Assembly: GCA_937885575.1 (NCBI GenBank)
Contig: CALABO010000028.1
Location: 1-48,022 of the forward strand
Reading direction: 5' to 3'
DNA length: 48,022 nt
DNA from: an uncultured Pseudomonadota bacterium
GTDB taxonomy: Bacteria; Pseudomonadota; Alphaproteobacteria; Rs-D84
Position numbers and translations under genes: made by a program. Each line of letters begins with the position of its first letter. Positions within the stretch are counted from its first letter, which is position 1. Below, one piece after another: positions 39,695 to 47,819 of this stretch. Under the pieces are notes generated by a model. It saw nothing but the letters and a program-made list of their open reading frames with translations, was not told the DNA's origin and did no database searches.

Positions 39695-40615
39695 ATGAGT
39701 ACTATGAAAGTAGTAACAATGAAACATGATATAATACTTGGTCAACAACAGGACACCGTTGTCATATCTGTTCCGAAATATAAAATCAATCGGGCAAAAA
39801 CAAATCAAAAACCAACCACACAGAACCCGACACAATCGGTTGAATATAACCGTTTACACCGCCCCAAAGTCAACTCAATGACAGCAGAAAACCAAGATAC
39901 AGAAAGAAAAGAACCCCAAGAAGTCGCCACTATTGCCACGACAAAAGAAGCAACAACAATAATTACAAAAAGGAAACCAAAACATACCCGTATGCGGCCA
40001 GCAACAGACAGACGTGCCGTTAACCAAATATTGGCACAAATGCGCAATTCGAATATTTATCCGAACGGCATAATCTATACTCGCAACGTAGACCTTTCCA
40101 AAAGCTATAACTTGACGAGCTACCTTCGGTACGTTGGCGATTACTCTATTGATGCCTATAATTTATCGGCAACAGATACACAGCAGAGATTTACCCCGTC
40201 TTGGCAAATAGAAATGCGCAATGCTATACGTGAATTAGAAGATGCCAAAAAGCGTTTGAAAGCCGGAACCATGTACCAAGAAGATGTTGATGCATTGCAA
40301 CAAAAACTTGACCAATTGATAGCCCGCCACCAATCTAATCAAGGAACTGATTACAGAGATCAAATGCGGGCCGATAGCAGACGTGCAAAAAGAATAATGC
40401 GCGAAACACAAAACGAACAACTTTCACCCGAGGATCTTTATGAACCCAAAGTAATAGAGGACGATACTACAGTAGATAATACATGTGCAACACCTGACGT
40501 TTTCCCAGAAGAGTTACAACAATGGGTGCAACAAATACGGGCACAAACACAAGTCGATGAGCAAAAGCAACGTTTCGTTGACTGTGCCCGTTCTCTCTAT
40601 TATTCAGGGAAATAA
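39695..40615 (+). CDS. Unknown 306-aa Lys/Gln/Thr-rich protein
   Basis: Start at the ATG at 39695, with AAGGAA 8 bases upstream (39689 is also possible). No signal peptide. Residues about 20-100 are low-complexity and polar (TTQNPTQSVEYNRLHRPKVN; TTKEATTIITKRKPKHTRMR). A small ordered part follows (NSNIYPNGIIYTRNVDLSKS), then a coiled coil (residues about 175-215, EMRNAIRELEDAKKRLKAGT) and a charged helical end. Not recognised. It continues the run gatB, 39340, 39695, miaB with 8 bases before miaB, so it is probably co-transcribed. Confidence 0.55.
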   Translation: MSTMKVVTMKHDIILGQQQDTVVISVPKYKINRAKTNQKPTTQNPTQSVEYNRLHRPKVNSMTAENQDTERKEPQEVATIATTKEATTIITKRKPKHTRMRPATDRRAVNQILAQMRNSNIYPNGIIYTRNVDLSKSYNLTSYLRYVGDYSIDAYNLSATDTQQRFTPSWQIEMRNAIRELEDAKKRLKAGTMYQEDVDALQQKLDQLIARHQSNQGTDYRDQMRADSRRAKRIMRETQNEQLSPEDLYEPKVIEDDTTVDNTCATPDVFPEELQQWVQQIRAQTQVDEQKQRFVDCARSLYYSGK

Positions 40616-40623
40616 AAAACACA

Positions 40624-41922
40624 ATGAAAAAATACTTTATTAAAACTTTTGGTTGTCAGATGAACGTGTACGACAGTTGGCGCATCGCCGCCATGCTGAA
40701 TGCGCGCGGAATGACGGCAACCAAAAGTGTTGCCGACGCGGACATAATAATACTAAACACTTGTTCCGTCCGTGAAAAGGCAACAAATAAAGTATTTTCC
40801 GAACTGGGGCGCGTGCGCGATGCAAAAAAGCCGGACGCAATTTTCGGCATTGTTGGTTGTGTCGCGCGTGAGGTTGGCGCCGCCGCATTTCATCGAATCC
40901 CCGAATTAAATTTTGTTTTGGGTCCGCAAAGTTATCATCGGTTGCCAGAAATTTTATCCGACCCGGATACAAAATTGTTAAACATCGATTTAACCGGACT
41001 TGAAAAATTCGATGAATTGCCACAAATGACAACCGCGCCAACCGTGTCTTATATTCCAATTCAGGAAGGTTGCAATCATTGTTGTACATATTGCATTGTG
41101 CCGTACACACGCGGGCACGAAATTTCACGCGCATTCGATGATGTTATGCGTGACACATTGCATGCGGCGAAAACCGGCGCAGTGGAAATTTGTTTCCTTG
41201 GGCAAAATGTGAATGGATATAAATACACCGATGAAAACGGCAAAATTTTCCGTCTTTCTGATTTAATACGTGCAACCGCAAAAATCCCAGAAATCCAACG
41301 TATACGCTTTACATCCAGTTATCCAACAGAAATGACAGATGACCTTATTCAAATGTTTGCAACCGAACCAAAACTGTTGCCATTTTTGAATATGCCGATT
41401 CAAAGTGGGTCGCCCGATGTGTTGCGCCGTATGAATCGCCCATACAGTTTAGATTCATATTTGGACATTATAAATAAACTGCACGCCGCCCGCGCGGACA
41501 TCCAGATTTCAAGTGATTTTATTGTTGGGTTCCCCGGCGAAACGGATGACGATTTTAACCAAACATTGGAAATTGCGCGCCGCGTTCGCTATATAAATTC
41601 TTATTCGTTTAAGTATTCGCCACGCCCGCATACGGCGGCGGCACAGATGCCCGATCAGGTTCCCGAAAAAACTAAACGCGAACGACTTAGCATTTTGGAC
41701 AACACGCTAAACGAAATCCAACGTGAATTTAATGAAACATGTGTTGGCAAAACGCTGACCTGCCTGTACGAAGGCGCCGACAAAACGGGAAAACATTTAC
41801 TCTATCGCACGCCATATATGCAACAATGTATTGTCGCACAAACGGACACACCACAACAAATGGCGAACATAGAAATCACCGTGGCAAATCGCGCATCACT
41901 GCGCGGGAAAATTGTTGATTAA
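40624..41922 (+). CDS. miaB: tRNA-2-methylthio-N6-dimethylallyladenosine synthase MiaB
   Basis: 432 residues, radical-SAM methylthiotransferase that modifies A37 of tRNAs reading U-starting codons, including tRNA-Phe encoded 3 kb upstream. The N-terminal cluster-binding Cys residues are in TFGCQMN, ILNTCSVRE and VGCVARE; the radical-SAM triad is GCNHCCTYCIVPYTRG. LNMPIQSGSPDVLRRMNR and GFPGETDDDF follow, and a TRAM domain occupies the last 60 residues. The stop overlaps the stop of the convergent barrel gene in the palindrome TTAA. Confidence 0.96.
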   Translation: MKKYFIKTFGCQMNVYDSWRIAAMLNARGMTATKSVADADIIILNTCSVREKATNKVFSELGRVRDAKKPDAIFGIVGCVAREVGAAAFHRIPELNFVLGPQSYHRLPEILSDPDTKLLNIDLTGLEKFDELPQMTTAPTVSYIPIQEGCNHCCTYCIVPYTRGHEISRAFDDVMRDTLHAAKTGAVEICFLGQNVNGYKYTDENGKIFRLSDLIRATAKIPEIQRIRFTSSYPTEMTDDLIQMFATEPKLLPFLNMPIQSGSPDVLRRMNRPYSLDSYLDIINKLHAARADIQISSDFIVGFPGETDDDFNQTLEIARRVRYINSYSFKYSPRPHTAAAQMPDQVPEKTKRERLSILDNTLNEIQREFNETCVGKTLTCLYEGADKTGKHLLYRTPYMQQCIVAQTDTPQQMANIEITVANRASLRGKIVD

Positions 41923-43484
41923 AATGCGAACTTTGCGTCGAGTGAAACCCGATAAGACAAACCCAAATCATCGTTCAAAATTCCAAACTGCAAACGCCCA
42001 CCAACACCGTCAACGACAGACATTATATCGGTATAAATCGAACCATAGATATCGCCGTTCGTCTGACCAACCGCACTAATTCCGAATGCATATCGGTTTC
42101 CATCAACGGTCGTTTCTTTATCGATATTTACCCCGAACCGCATATTCACATCGGTATCTGAAAAATTCGAAACATGTGCATAGTCAAACCGCGCACCAAT
42201 AAACGGCGTTAAATCAAATTCATCAAGCACCCGAAACACGATTCCACCGTCGGCAATTCCCGCGCCCGAAAGTCCACCGGGATTTTTCACACCACGCGTC
42301 CCATCAAAAATTTCTATATCACTAAACTTTGCGGCCGAAACCGTCCCGATTGCCCGCGCATAGAAATCAGAATCTTTATACATCGCGCCAAAATTCGCAC
42401 CATATATCATCGCATTGAAATTATCCAGTTCGCCATCATAATCCATCCGCCCCGCATAGGCACCAAACTTTGCAACCAAGTTTTTGGCGACACGCCCCGA
42501 AACACCGGCCCCACCGCCCAGCACGGAAAAATCGCCCGAATAAATATAAAACGGTTCTGCAACAATTCCGAACGCCAAATCATGAATATGGTCGCCAAGC
42601 ATAAACGTATTAAATGACCGCACCGGGTCCAACAACTTTATCGGATTCGTCCGCATTGAATTCGACAGCACATCACGCAGGCCCGCCCGACTGCGCGCGG
42701 CATCAAGCGCACCCAGCAATTCATCATCCGGATTTTCATCACGCAAATCGTCCAGCCAATCACCCAATTCATTTTCGAAAACGATTCCATAATTTGTTTG
42801 TCGCGCAAAGCGGGCATATAGACGACTGCCATCCAAATCCGCATAGGGCGCGAACATTGAATCAACATCAATGAAGTCCGCACCACCAAAATTATCGTTG
42901 GCATTTGGCACCACGATTCCCGATAATATCGGCTGCGTTTCGTCCCAGTTTTCATTCCACCCATGAATAATAAAAGACACCGAATTTGTGGAATCTCCAC
43001 CCGCCCCGGGGTTGAATTCTATGGCCGGATGCTCACCAATCGCCCCGATATCCAAAATAACATTTTGCCCTGTTAAAACGATACGCCCAGCATCACCCGC
43101 GGCCGCGATTACATCGATCAAACTAATCGCATCCGTATTTTCCACGGAAACGGTGTGTCCCGACAAATTCGGAATCAAATTCAAATCCCCATTTCCGGTA
43201 ATAATCTGATAAATATTTGATGACACACAATTCACACAAGAAATAGGATTTATTATTTTACCGTAATTCTGAATTGTGACAAGAATGCCCCCTGTAACAG
43301 TTATCGTTCCTCCTATCACACCATGATTTATAATTGTTGTATCAGAACTTGAAGAATCCAAACTAATATCCCCATACGGATTGTTTTCGCCGTATGTACT
43401 ACTTATCTCTAACGCCCACGCATCAACGGCAACAAAGCACAAGGCAAAATAACAAAGGAATTTTATCACATTTCTCATGCCCAC
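41919..43484 (-). CDS. Autotransporter-type outer-membrane barrel protein
   Basis: 521 residues. A signal peptide (RNVIKFLCYFALCFVAVDAWA) is followed by a passenger-like region of Thr/Ile/Gly/Asn strands (TIINHGVIGGTITVTGGILV) over about 200 residues, then a linker helix region with acidic residues (about 235-290: FENELGDWLDDLRDENPDDE), and a C-terminal 220-residue barrel of alternating strands ending in SLDAKFAF with terminal Phe. It fits a small type V autotransporter whose passenger is short for the family. Two cysteines (ISCVNC) sit in the passenger, uncommon for autotransporters. The function of the passenger is unknown. Confidence 0.72.
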   Translation of the reverse strand: MGMRNVIKFLCYFALCFVAVDAWALEISSTYGENNPYGDISLDSSSSDTTIINHGVIGGTITVTGGILVTIQNYGKIINPISCVNCVSSNIYQIITGNGDLNLIPNLSGHTVSVENTDAISLIDVIAAAGDAGRIVLTGQNVILDIGAIGEHPAIEFNPGAGGDSTNSVSFIIHGWNENWDETQPILSGIVVPNANDNFGGADFIDVDSMFAPYADLDGSRLYARFARQTNYGIVFENELGDWLDDLRDENPDDELLGALDAARSRAGLRDVLSNSMRTNPIKLLDPVRSFNTFMLGDHIHDLAFGIVAEPFYIYSGDFSVLGGGAGVSGRVAKNLVAKFGAYAGRMDYDGELDNFNAMIYGANFGAMYKDSDFYARAIGTVSAAKFSDIEIFDGTRGVKNPGGLSGAGIADGGIVFRVLDEFDLTPFIGARFDYAHVSNFSDTDVNMRFGVNIDKETTVDGNRYAFGISAVGQTNGDIYGSIYTDIMSVVDGVGGRLQFGILNDDLGLSYRVSLDAKFAF

Positions 43485-43583
43485 AATTTTATCATATGGG
43501 ACAAGTTTCTTAAAGTGAAAAATAATTTTATGATTTAATGATACACGCCTTATTTCGCTATGATGATAGCGAAAGCAGATTTA

Positions 43584-43611
43584 CCTCGCTGTAGCGACAG
43601 CGAAAGCGGAA
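43584..43611. repeat. GCGAAAGC palindromic repeat, copy 2
   Basis: Nearly identical to 34160-34187; a degenerate sister copy (TTCGCTATGATGATAGCGAA) lies just before it at 43554-43573. The 43485-43856 interval has no gene; it holds these repeats, a large terminator and a tRNA-like fragment. Confidence 0.7.
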
Positions 43612-43624
43612 CGGTGCGGCACTC

Positions 43625-43668
43625 AAATTTTTTAAGCCCACGCTTCATTGCGTGGGCTTAAAAAATTT
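43625..43668. terminator. Very strong bidirectional hairpin
   Basis: A 19-bp perfect stem (43625-43643 with 43650-43668; core TTAAGCCCACGC/GCGTGGGCTTAA) with a TTCATT loop and AT-rich outer arms. It likely ends transcription coming from tRNA-Lys. Confidence 0.85.
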
Positions 43669-43670
43669 GG

Positions 43671-43687
43671 TGGTGGGCGCATGGGGA
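43671..43687 (-). pseudogene. Duplicated 3' end of tRNA-Lys
   Basis: TGGTGGGCGCATGGGGA is an exact 17-base copy of the CCA end and T-arm half of the intact tRNA at 43857-43873, 186 bases away. What follows can still form the short GGGGAT ... ATCCCC hairpin but the T-loop and the rest of the tRNA are lost. It looks like an att-type duplication or a broken tandem tRNA copy. Confidence 0.6.
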
Positions 43688-43820
43688 TTGCACATCCCCA
43701 TCCGTCACATACAATGTTCCGTGATGGGGCCCCTTCCACTCGCAACGGTTTCGCTGCGTTACACTTGCAAAACCGGCTATCGTGTCGAACCCCTTGGGGT
43801 TCTCGTCCAATTTGTCCAAA

Positions 43821-43852
43821 CCAAAATTAAATCCGGCACTTGGCCGGATTGA
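43821..43852 (-). terminator. Terminator of tRNA-Lys
   Basis: AATCCGG/CCGGATT stem (43830-43836, 43844-43850), with outer CCAAAATT/AATTTTGG arms, T-rich on the - strand (TTTAATTTT) directly after the mature 3' end. Confidence 0.6.
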
Positions 43853-43856
43853 ATTT

Positions 43857-43932
43857 TGGTGGGCGCATGGGGACTCGAACCCCAGACCCACTGATTAAGA
43901 GTCAGTTGCTCTACCAACTGAGCTATGCACCC
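43857..43932 (-). tRNA. tRNA-Lys (CTT)
   Basis: 76 bases including encoded CCA. Acceptor stem GGGTGCA/TGCGCCC with one G-U pair; D-arm GCTCAGTTGGTAGAGC; anticodon arm ACTGACTCTTAATCAGT with anticodon CTT; T-arm GGGGTTCGAGTCCCC. Confidence 0.96.
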
Positions 43933-44115
43933 ATGGGTCAGAAAACCTTTATGACCCGCCAATTATATAATCTTTTTATAAAAATGCAAGTTTTTATCGC
44001 ACGCCCCCAAATCCCACAAAGGTATCCATACCTATGCAAAGTGGCGCGCCCCCATGTTATCATTATAAATGTCAACGGGTGCATAACGCACCCAAAAAAA
44101 CAAAAAGGAGAAAAA

Positions 44116-44718
44116 ATGAAAAAAGTTGCTATCCCTGTTTTGGCCGCGGTCATCGCATGTCCTGCTATGGCGGGTCAATATCACCACGAATCGTTCTGGG
44201 ATTCGTTGGACCCGTATATCGCGCTGCGTGTTGGTGCGGGTTATACGAACCTGAACTATCGGTTTGACGGATACAAAGAATCACTTAGTGACCAAGAAAT
44301 GCACGCCCGTGCCGCACTTGGTTTATCCATGTATTGCCACAGGGCGCGAACCGAAATCGAATGGTCAATGCTAACCAAATTAAAAGACGACAACACCTTT
44401 GGCGATTCCCAGGTAAATGTTGATACAAAATTGAACACATTGTTGATGAACGCATATATGGACTTTGGCGACTATGAAATTATACGTCCGTTCATCGGGC
44501 TTGGTGCCGGTGTCGCGTTCGTAAGTCAAACACGCGATGTCGCGGGTGTTGGTTCAACCAAAGACGACCCAACAAAGTTTTCCGCGATGGGCGCATTGGG
44601 CGTGACATTTGATTGGCGCATTTTTGCGGTTGACCTTGCGTTCCGCTATACCTACGCAGATGTCAATTCCGGCATTCATAATTTCGCCGGCGACATTGGC
44701 ATGCGCTATATGTTCTAA
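44116..44718 (+). CDS. Small outer-membrane beta-barrel protein
   Basis: 200 residues from the ATG at 44116, preceded by AAAAGGAG. A signal peptide (MKKVAIPVLAAVIACPAMA) leads into an eight-strand-type barrel (DPYIALRVGAGYTNLNYRFD; RPFIGLGAGVAFVSQT; AVDLAFRYTYADVNSG) ending MRYMF with terminal Phe. It is of the OmpA-N/OmpW/surface-antigen class common in Alphaproteobacteria. Function cannot be narrowed. It stands alone with its own terminator. Confidence 0.78.
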   Translation: MKKVAIPVLAAVIACPAMAGQYHHESFWDSLDPYIALRVGAGYTNLNYRFDGYKESLSDQEMHARAALGLSMYCHRARTEIEWSMLTKLKDDNTFGDSQVNVDTKLNTLLMNAYMDFGDYEIIRPFIGLGAGVAFVSQTRDVAGVGSTKDDPTKFSAMGALGVTFDWRIFAVDLAFRYTYADVNSGIHNFAGDIGMRYMF

Positions 44719-44741
44719 TTCGTTTGTTCATAACGCACATC

Positions 44742-44768
44742 AATTCCCCGCACCCGCGGGGAATTTTT
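44742..44768 (+). terminator. Terminator of the 44116 gene
   Basis: 10-bp stem AATTCCCCGC/GCGGGGAATT with an ACCC loop and TTTCC tail. Confidence 0.8.
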
Positions 44769-44810
44769 CCATAGGGAATCATACCTGACGAAAAAAGAAA
44801 CAAAATAAAA

Positions 44811-44816
44811 TATAAT
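44811..44816 (+). promoter_or_regulatory. Candidate -10 of the 44846 gene
   Basis: TATAAT about 30 bases before the ATG; the -35 side is weak (CTGACG, 20 bases upstream). Confidence 0.35.
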
Positions 44817-44845
44817 TTCATTGTCACAACCAAAGGGAGTAAAAA

Positions 44846-45415
44846 ATGACAAACATCTTAAAAAAAGTATCAACCGTCACATTAACACTTGCCGCGACCG
44901 CATTACTTGCGGCATGTTCAAACACTTGCGGTGGCCATCATCGCATGGACACGGCGAAAAAACATCACCGTGATTACGGCACACACCAACCGGTCATGGT
45001 GTACGAAGCCGAAGCCGTCGAAGTTGTCGAAATGCAACCGATGGCACGTCAAGGCATGAAGGCGCAAATGTACACACGCAACGGCACCGGCGGCACATCA
45101 CCAATGGGATATGTCAAATTCAAACAAGATGACGGTTGCGTAAAAATGATGGTTGATTTAACCGACCTGCGCCCAGGCAAAGATTACAAAATGAAAATCT
45201 ATCAATGTGGCGATTGCGGCGACTTTAACTGCTGTGAATCAAGAGGTATGGATTTGAATTTGCCAACGGTATCTGTGTCCGAACCGGGGCGTTTTACCAA
45301 GACATATAAAATCAACGACCTTGATTGTTCCGATTTGAAAAATGCCAAGGTTGTTTTAACACGTGACGGTGGGTACCAGGCATCATGGGGCCGGGTTCAA
45401 CCGATAATGAAATAA
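44846..45415 (+). CDS. Lipoprotein with degenerate Cu/Zn-superoxide-dismutase-like domain
   Basis: 189 residues. Lipobox LLAAC with Cys24. After a His-rich stretch (CGGHHRMDTAKKHHRDYG) the residues 70-185 follow the strand order of the SodC fold: GYVKFKQDDGCVKMMVDLTD, LRPGKDYKMKIYQCGDCGD, then LPTVSVSEPGRFTKTYKIND and AKVVLTRDGG. In SodC the segment after LRPG would be HxFHIHExGDC; here the copper-binding His residues are replaced (YKMKIYQCGDC), so it should not be an active dismutase. The assignment is by pattern only. GGGAG precedes the ATG. Possible metal binding through the N-terminal His cluster. Confidence 0.5.
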   Translation: MTNILKKVSTVTLTLAATALLAACSNTCGGHHRMDTAKKHHRDYGTHQPVMVYEAEAVEVVEMQPMARQGMKAQMYTRNGTGGTSPMGYVKFKQDDGCVKMMVDLTDLRPGKDYKMKIYQCGDCGDFNCCESRGMDLNLPTVSVSEPGRFTKTYKINDLDCSDLKNAKVVLTRDGGYQASWGRVQPIMK

Positions 45416-45434
45416 CAGAAAACAAAAACACAAT

Positions 45435-45465
45435 CCGCCGACACAATCGGCGGTTTTATTTTTTC
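45435..45465. terminator. Terminator between the lipoprotein gene and the nlpD-like gene
   Basis: CCGCCGA/TCGGCGG stem (45435-45441, 45447-45453) with a 5-base loop and TTTTATTTTTTC on the + strand; convergent genes. Confidence 0.8.
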
Positions 45466-47060
45466 AAATAATTTATCGGATTGTGCGCTTTGGTTCCGTT
45501 GCGAATTTCAAAGTGCAATTGCGGCACCGAAACTTTACCTGTTTGACCAACCGTTCCGATTTTTTGACCAACACTAACGCGCGCACCACGCCGCACCGAC
45601 ATAGAATTCAAATGCGCATAAACCGTCATCCACCCATCACTGTGTTGAATGATAATAAGGTTGCCCATACCACGAACTTCGTTCCCTGCATACGCAACAA
45701 CACCATTTTCCGCCGCGGAAACCGTTGAATCAAACGCCGCCGATATATTGATTCCGTCGTTATACAGCCCCCCATCTTTCGCACCAAAATTCGACAAAAT
45801 TTTTCCACGCACAGGCCAAGAAAACTTGCTTGACGATCGCGCTGCAATTTTTGGCGTTTCCGTTTTTTTAGTTTCCGTTTTTGCGGGCGCAACTTTTTTC
45901 TCTGTTGTTTTTTTATCAGTGGTCTTTTTCGTTTCGGCTACTTTTTTCTGATTCGTTTTTTCCGTTGTTTTTTGCGCGGGCTTTGTTTGCGTTTTCGTTT
46001 CGGATTTTGTTTTATTTTCGGTTTTCGCCTGCGACTTTATTTCCTGCTCTTTCGGTTTAGTTTCTGTTTTGGGTTTTGCTTTCGCCGGTTCAACTTTCGG
46101 CGTCACATCTTTTTTTACCGGCACGCGTTCCGCCAAATCCGGCACACGCAAACTGTCACCCACGCGCAACGCAAACGGCGCGGACAAATTATTCATCACC
46201 GCCAAATCATTGACCGGCACCGCATAGCGCCGCGAAAGCGAATACAAAGTGTCGCCCTTTTCAACCTTTATCGTTTTCACCGGCACACGCACATCAACAT
46301 TATTTTCTTTCGGTGATTCTTTTGGGGTTTCTTTTGGCATGTCTTTCGGTTTTTCTTTCACAACCGGTTCCGCTTTTGGTTCAACCTTTGGTTCCACTTT
46401 CGGTTTTATAGCGGGTTTATTTTCAACAACCGGTTTGGGTTTTTCAATCGGCTTTTCAATTTTCAAAACATCGCCAATTCGAATCGTATATGGCGCGGCA
46501 AGGTTGTTTATCTTTGCGATTTCATCAACCGTCATGTTATTCGCGCGCGCAATCGCATACAGTGTATCGCCACGTTTCACCACAACGGTTCCCGCCACCG
46601 CACGCGCGGGCACAACAATTTCATCCGGTTCGTAATCGGGAATTTCCAACACATCCGATTCGGTTTCAACCGGTGCAACTTCTTCTGATTCTTCCGCCGC
46701 ATCCGACACAGCATCGGATTCATCCGTCACATCGGTTTCATCTTTGGTATTTGGTTCCGGTTCCCGCGTCACATCTTCGGTTTGTTCCGGCAACACATAA
46801 TCATCCACCGCGGAATAGTTTATATATTCATCAACCGCCCCCGTTCCATATAAATCAGGCGACGCATACACGCCATAATCCGAAACCGCCGAATTATAAA
46901 TTTCCGGTTCCGTCTTTGGGTCGGCAAGTAATGTTGGATATCGCGATGAAATAAATTCCCCAACCGTATCAGGCAACGCAACAATTTTAGGTTGCAAATC
47001 ACACGACGCAATCAACGCGCCAAAAACCCAGACCGCGATAACCCGGATAAATCTTTTCAT
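45456..47060 (-). CDS. NlpD-like LysM/M23 lipoprotein, amidase activator with degenerate active site
   Basis: 534 residues. Lipobox LIASC with Cys20. After an acidic linker come two LysM domains (VKRGDTLYAIARANNMTVDE ... and VEKGDTLYSLSRRYAVPVND ...), separated and followed by long Lys/Pro/Glu/Thr-rich linkers (about 215-265 and 315-405), then a C-terminal LytM/M23 domain (about 420-534). In active LytM the zinc ligands are His-x3-Asp and the last His of HxH; here they are N434, N438 and H516, and the first His of HxH is Q514. So the peptidase is inactive and the protein should act like NlpD/EnvC, switching on cell-wall amidases at division. Linker length is unusually great. Confidence 0.87.
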   Translation of the reverse strand: MKRFIRVIAVWVFGALIASCDLQPKIVALPDTVGEFISSRYPTLLADPKTEPEIYNSAVSDYGVYASPDLYGTGAVDEYINYSAVDDYVLPEQTEDVTREPEPNTKDETDVTDESDAVSDAAEESEEVAPVETESDVLEIPDYEPDEIVVPARAVAGTVVVKRGDTLYAIARANNMTVDEIAKINNLAAPYTIRIGDVLKIEKPIEKPKPVVENKPAIKPKVEPKVEPKAEPVVKEKPKDMPKETPKESPKENNVDVRVPVKTIKVEKGDTLYSLSRRYAVPVNDLAVMNNLSAPFALRVGDSLRVPDLAERVPVKKDVTPKVEPAKAKPKTETKPKEQEIKSQAKTENKTKSETKTQTKPAQKTTEKTNQKKVAETKKTTDKKTTEKKVAPAKTETKKTETPKIAARSSSKFSWPVRGKILSNFGAKDGGLYNDGINISAAFDSTVSAAENGVVAYAGNEVRGMGNLIIIQHSDGWMTVYAHLNSMSVRRGARVSVGQKIGTVGQTGKVSVPQLHFEIRNGTKAHNPINYLKK

Positions 47061-47095
47061 ACAATAATTATATCACAAAAAATACACTATTCCAA

Positions 47096-47122
47096 AACAA
47101 AACCCCACCCGATTGGGTGGGG
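47096..47122 (-). terminator. Terminator of the 47128 gene
   Basis: 8-bp stem CCCCACCC/GGGTGGGG with a GATT loop; on the - strand it is followed by TTTTGTTTT. Confidence 0.9.
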
Positions 47123-47127
47123 TGCAT

Positions 47128-47784
47128 TTATTTTTCGACAATAAATTTACAACCTTTATAAACATTTCCACCGAGCAAAAAATCTTCTTTATATTCACTA
47201 GTAAATAAAACATCTCTTAATATACTAGATGCCAATTCAGAAATATCAGAACAATCCGATTCATCCATATTCAAACAATACAAACCATCACCTTCGGTAG
47301 TAACGAAACTATATCTTCCTCCTTGTATAATACATGAAGATTCAACAGCCCCATCATACCTGTCACCACCTGCAATATCAGATAAATCATCAAATTCAAA
47401 TACCATATATCCACCATCACTTGTTTTTGCAGGTATATAATCTTGTCCAAAAACACTTGTATCCACTTCGCGCCGCAGCGCCCTAGTACTATTTGTCATA
47501 TCAACCGCAAGATATTTTTGTAAATATGCTTTTACCGCGGTGACCCCTTCGGTCCAATTACCTAATTGCACATTCTTGAATACCCTATTGCAATATGCTT
47601 CTTGTATCGCGCTATTATCAGATTTGCATGGATTTATTGGCACACACGCCTTCGTCTTTTCCACCCAAACATATTTTTCCGGATGTTTTTCACATAATGC
47701 TTTTCGGTCTGCGGGCGTGGGCGCCGCACATGCCGAACCGATTACCGCCAATCCGGCGATTACTGACAACAAAGTTTTTTTCAT
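47128..47784 (-). CDS. Secreted protein, paralogue of 8873-9583
   Basis: 218 residues from the ATG at 47784, preceded by AAAAGGAG. Signal peptide MKKTLLSVIAGLAVIGSACA. The mature N-terminus RKALCEKHPEKYVWVEKTKA then PINPCKSD and AYC matches the 8873 protein, as does KTSDGGYMVFEFDD, while other parts diverge. Cysteines are spread along the chain. It follows a gene (47820) paralogous to 9602, so the two-gene order is conserved at both ends of the window. Confidence 0.65.
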   Translation of the reverse strand: MKKTLLSVIAGLAVIGSACAAPTPADRKALCEKHPEKYVWVEKTKACVPINPCKSDNSAIQEAYCNRVFKNVQLGNWTEGVTAVKAYLQKYLAVDMTNSTRALRREVDTSVFGQDYIPAKTSDGGYMVFEFDDLSDIAGGDRYDGAVESSCIIQGGRYSFVTTEGDGLYCLNMDESDCSDISELASSILRDVLFTSEYKEDFLLGGNVYKGCKFIVEK

Positions 47785-47819
47785 TTTTTCTCCTTTTGGT
47801 TTTTGTTGTTTGTTTTGAA

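Noticed and set aside
43658..43891. Small - strand reading frame across tRNA-Lys and its duplicate
   Set aside because: It overlaps the tRNA and its fragment; the coding look comes from GC-rich structured DNA.
45897..46480. Long + strand Phe/Ser-rich reading frames opposite the nlpD-like gene
   Set aside because: They mirror the Lys/Pro/Thr linkers of the real gene on the other strand.
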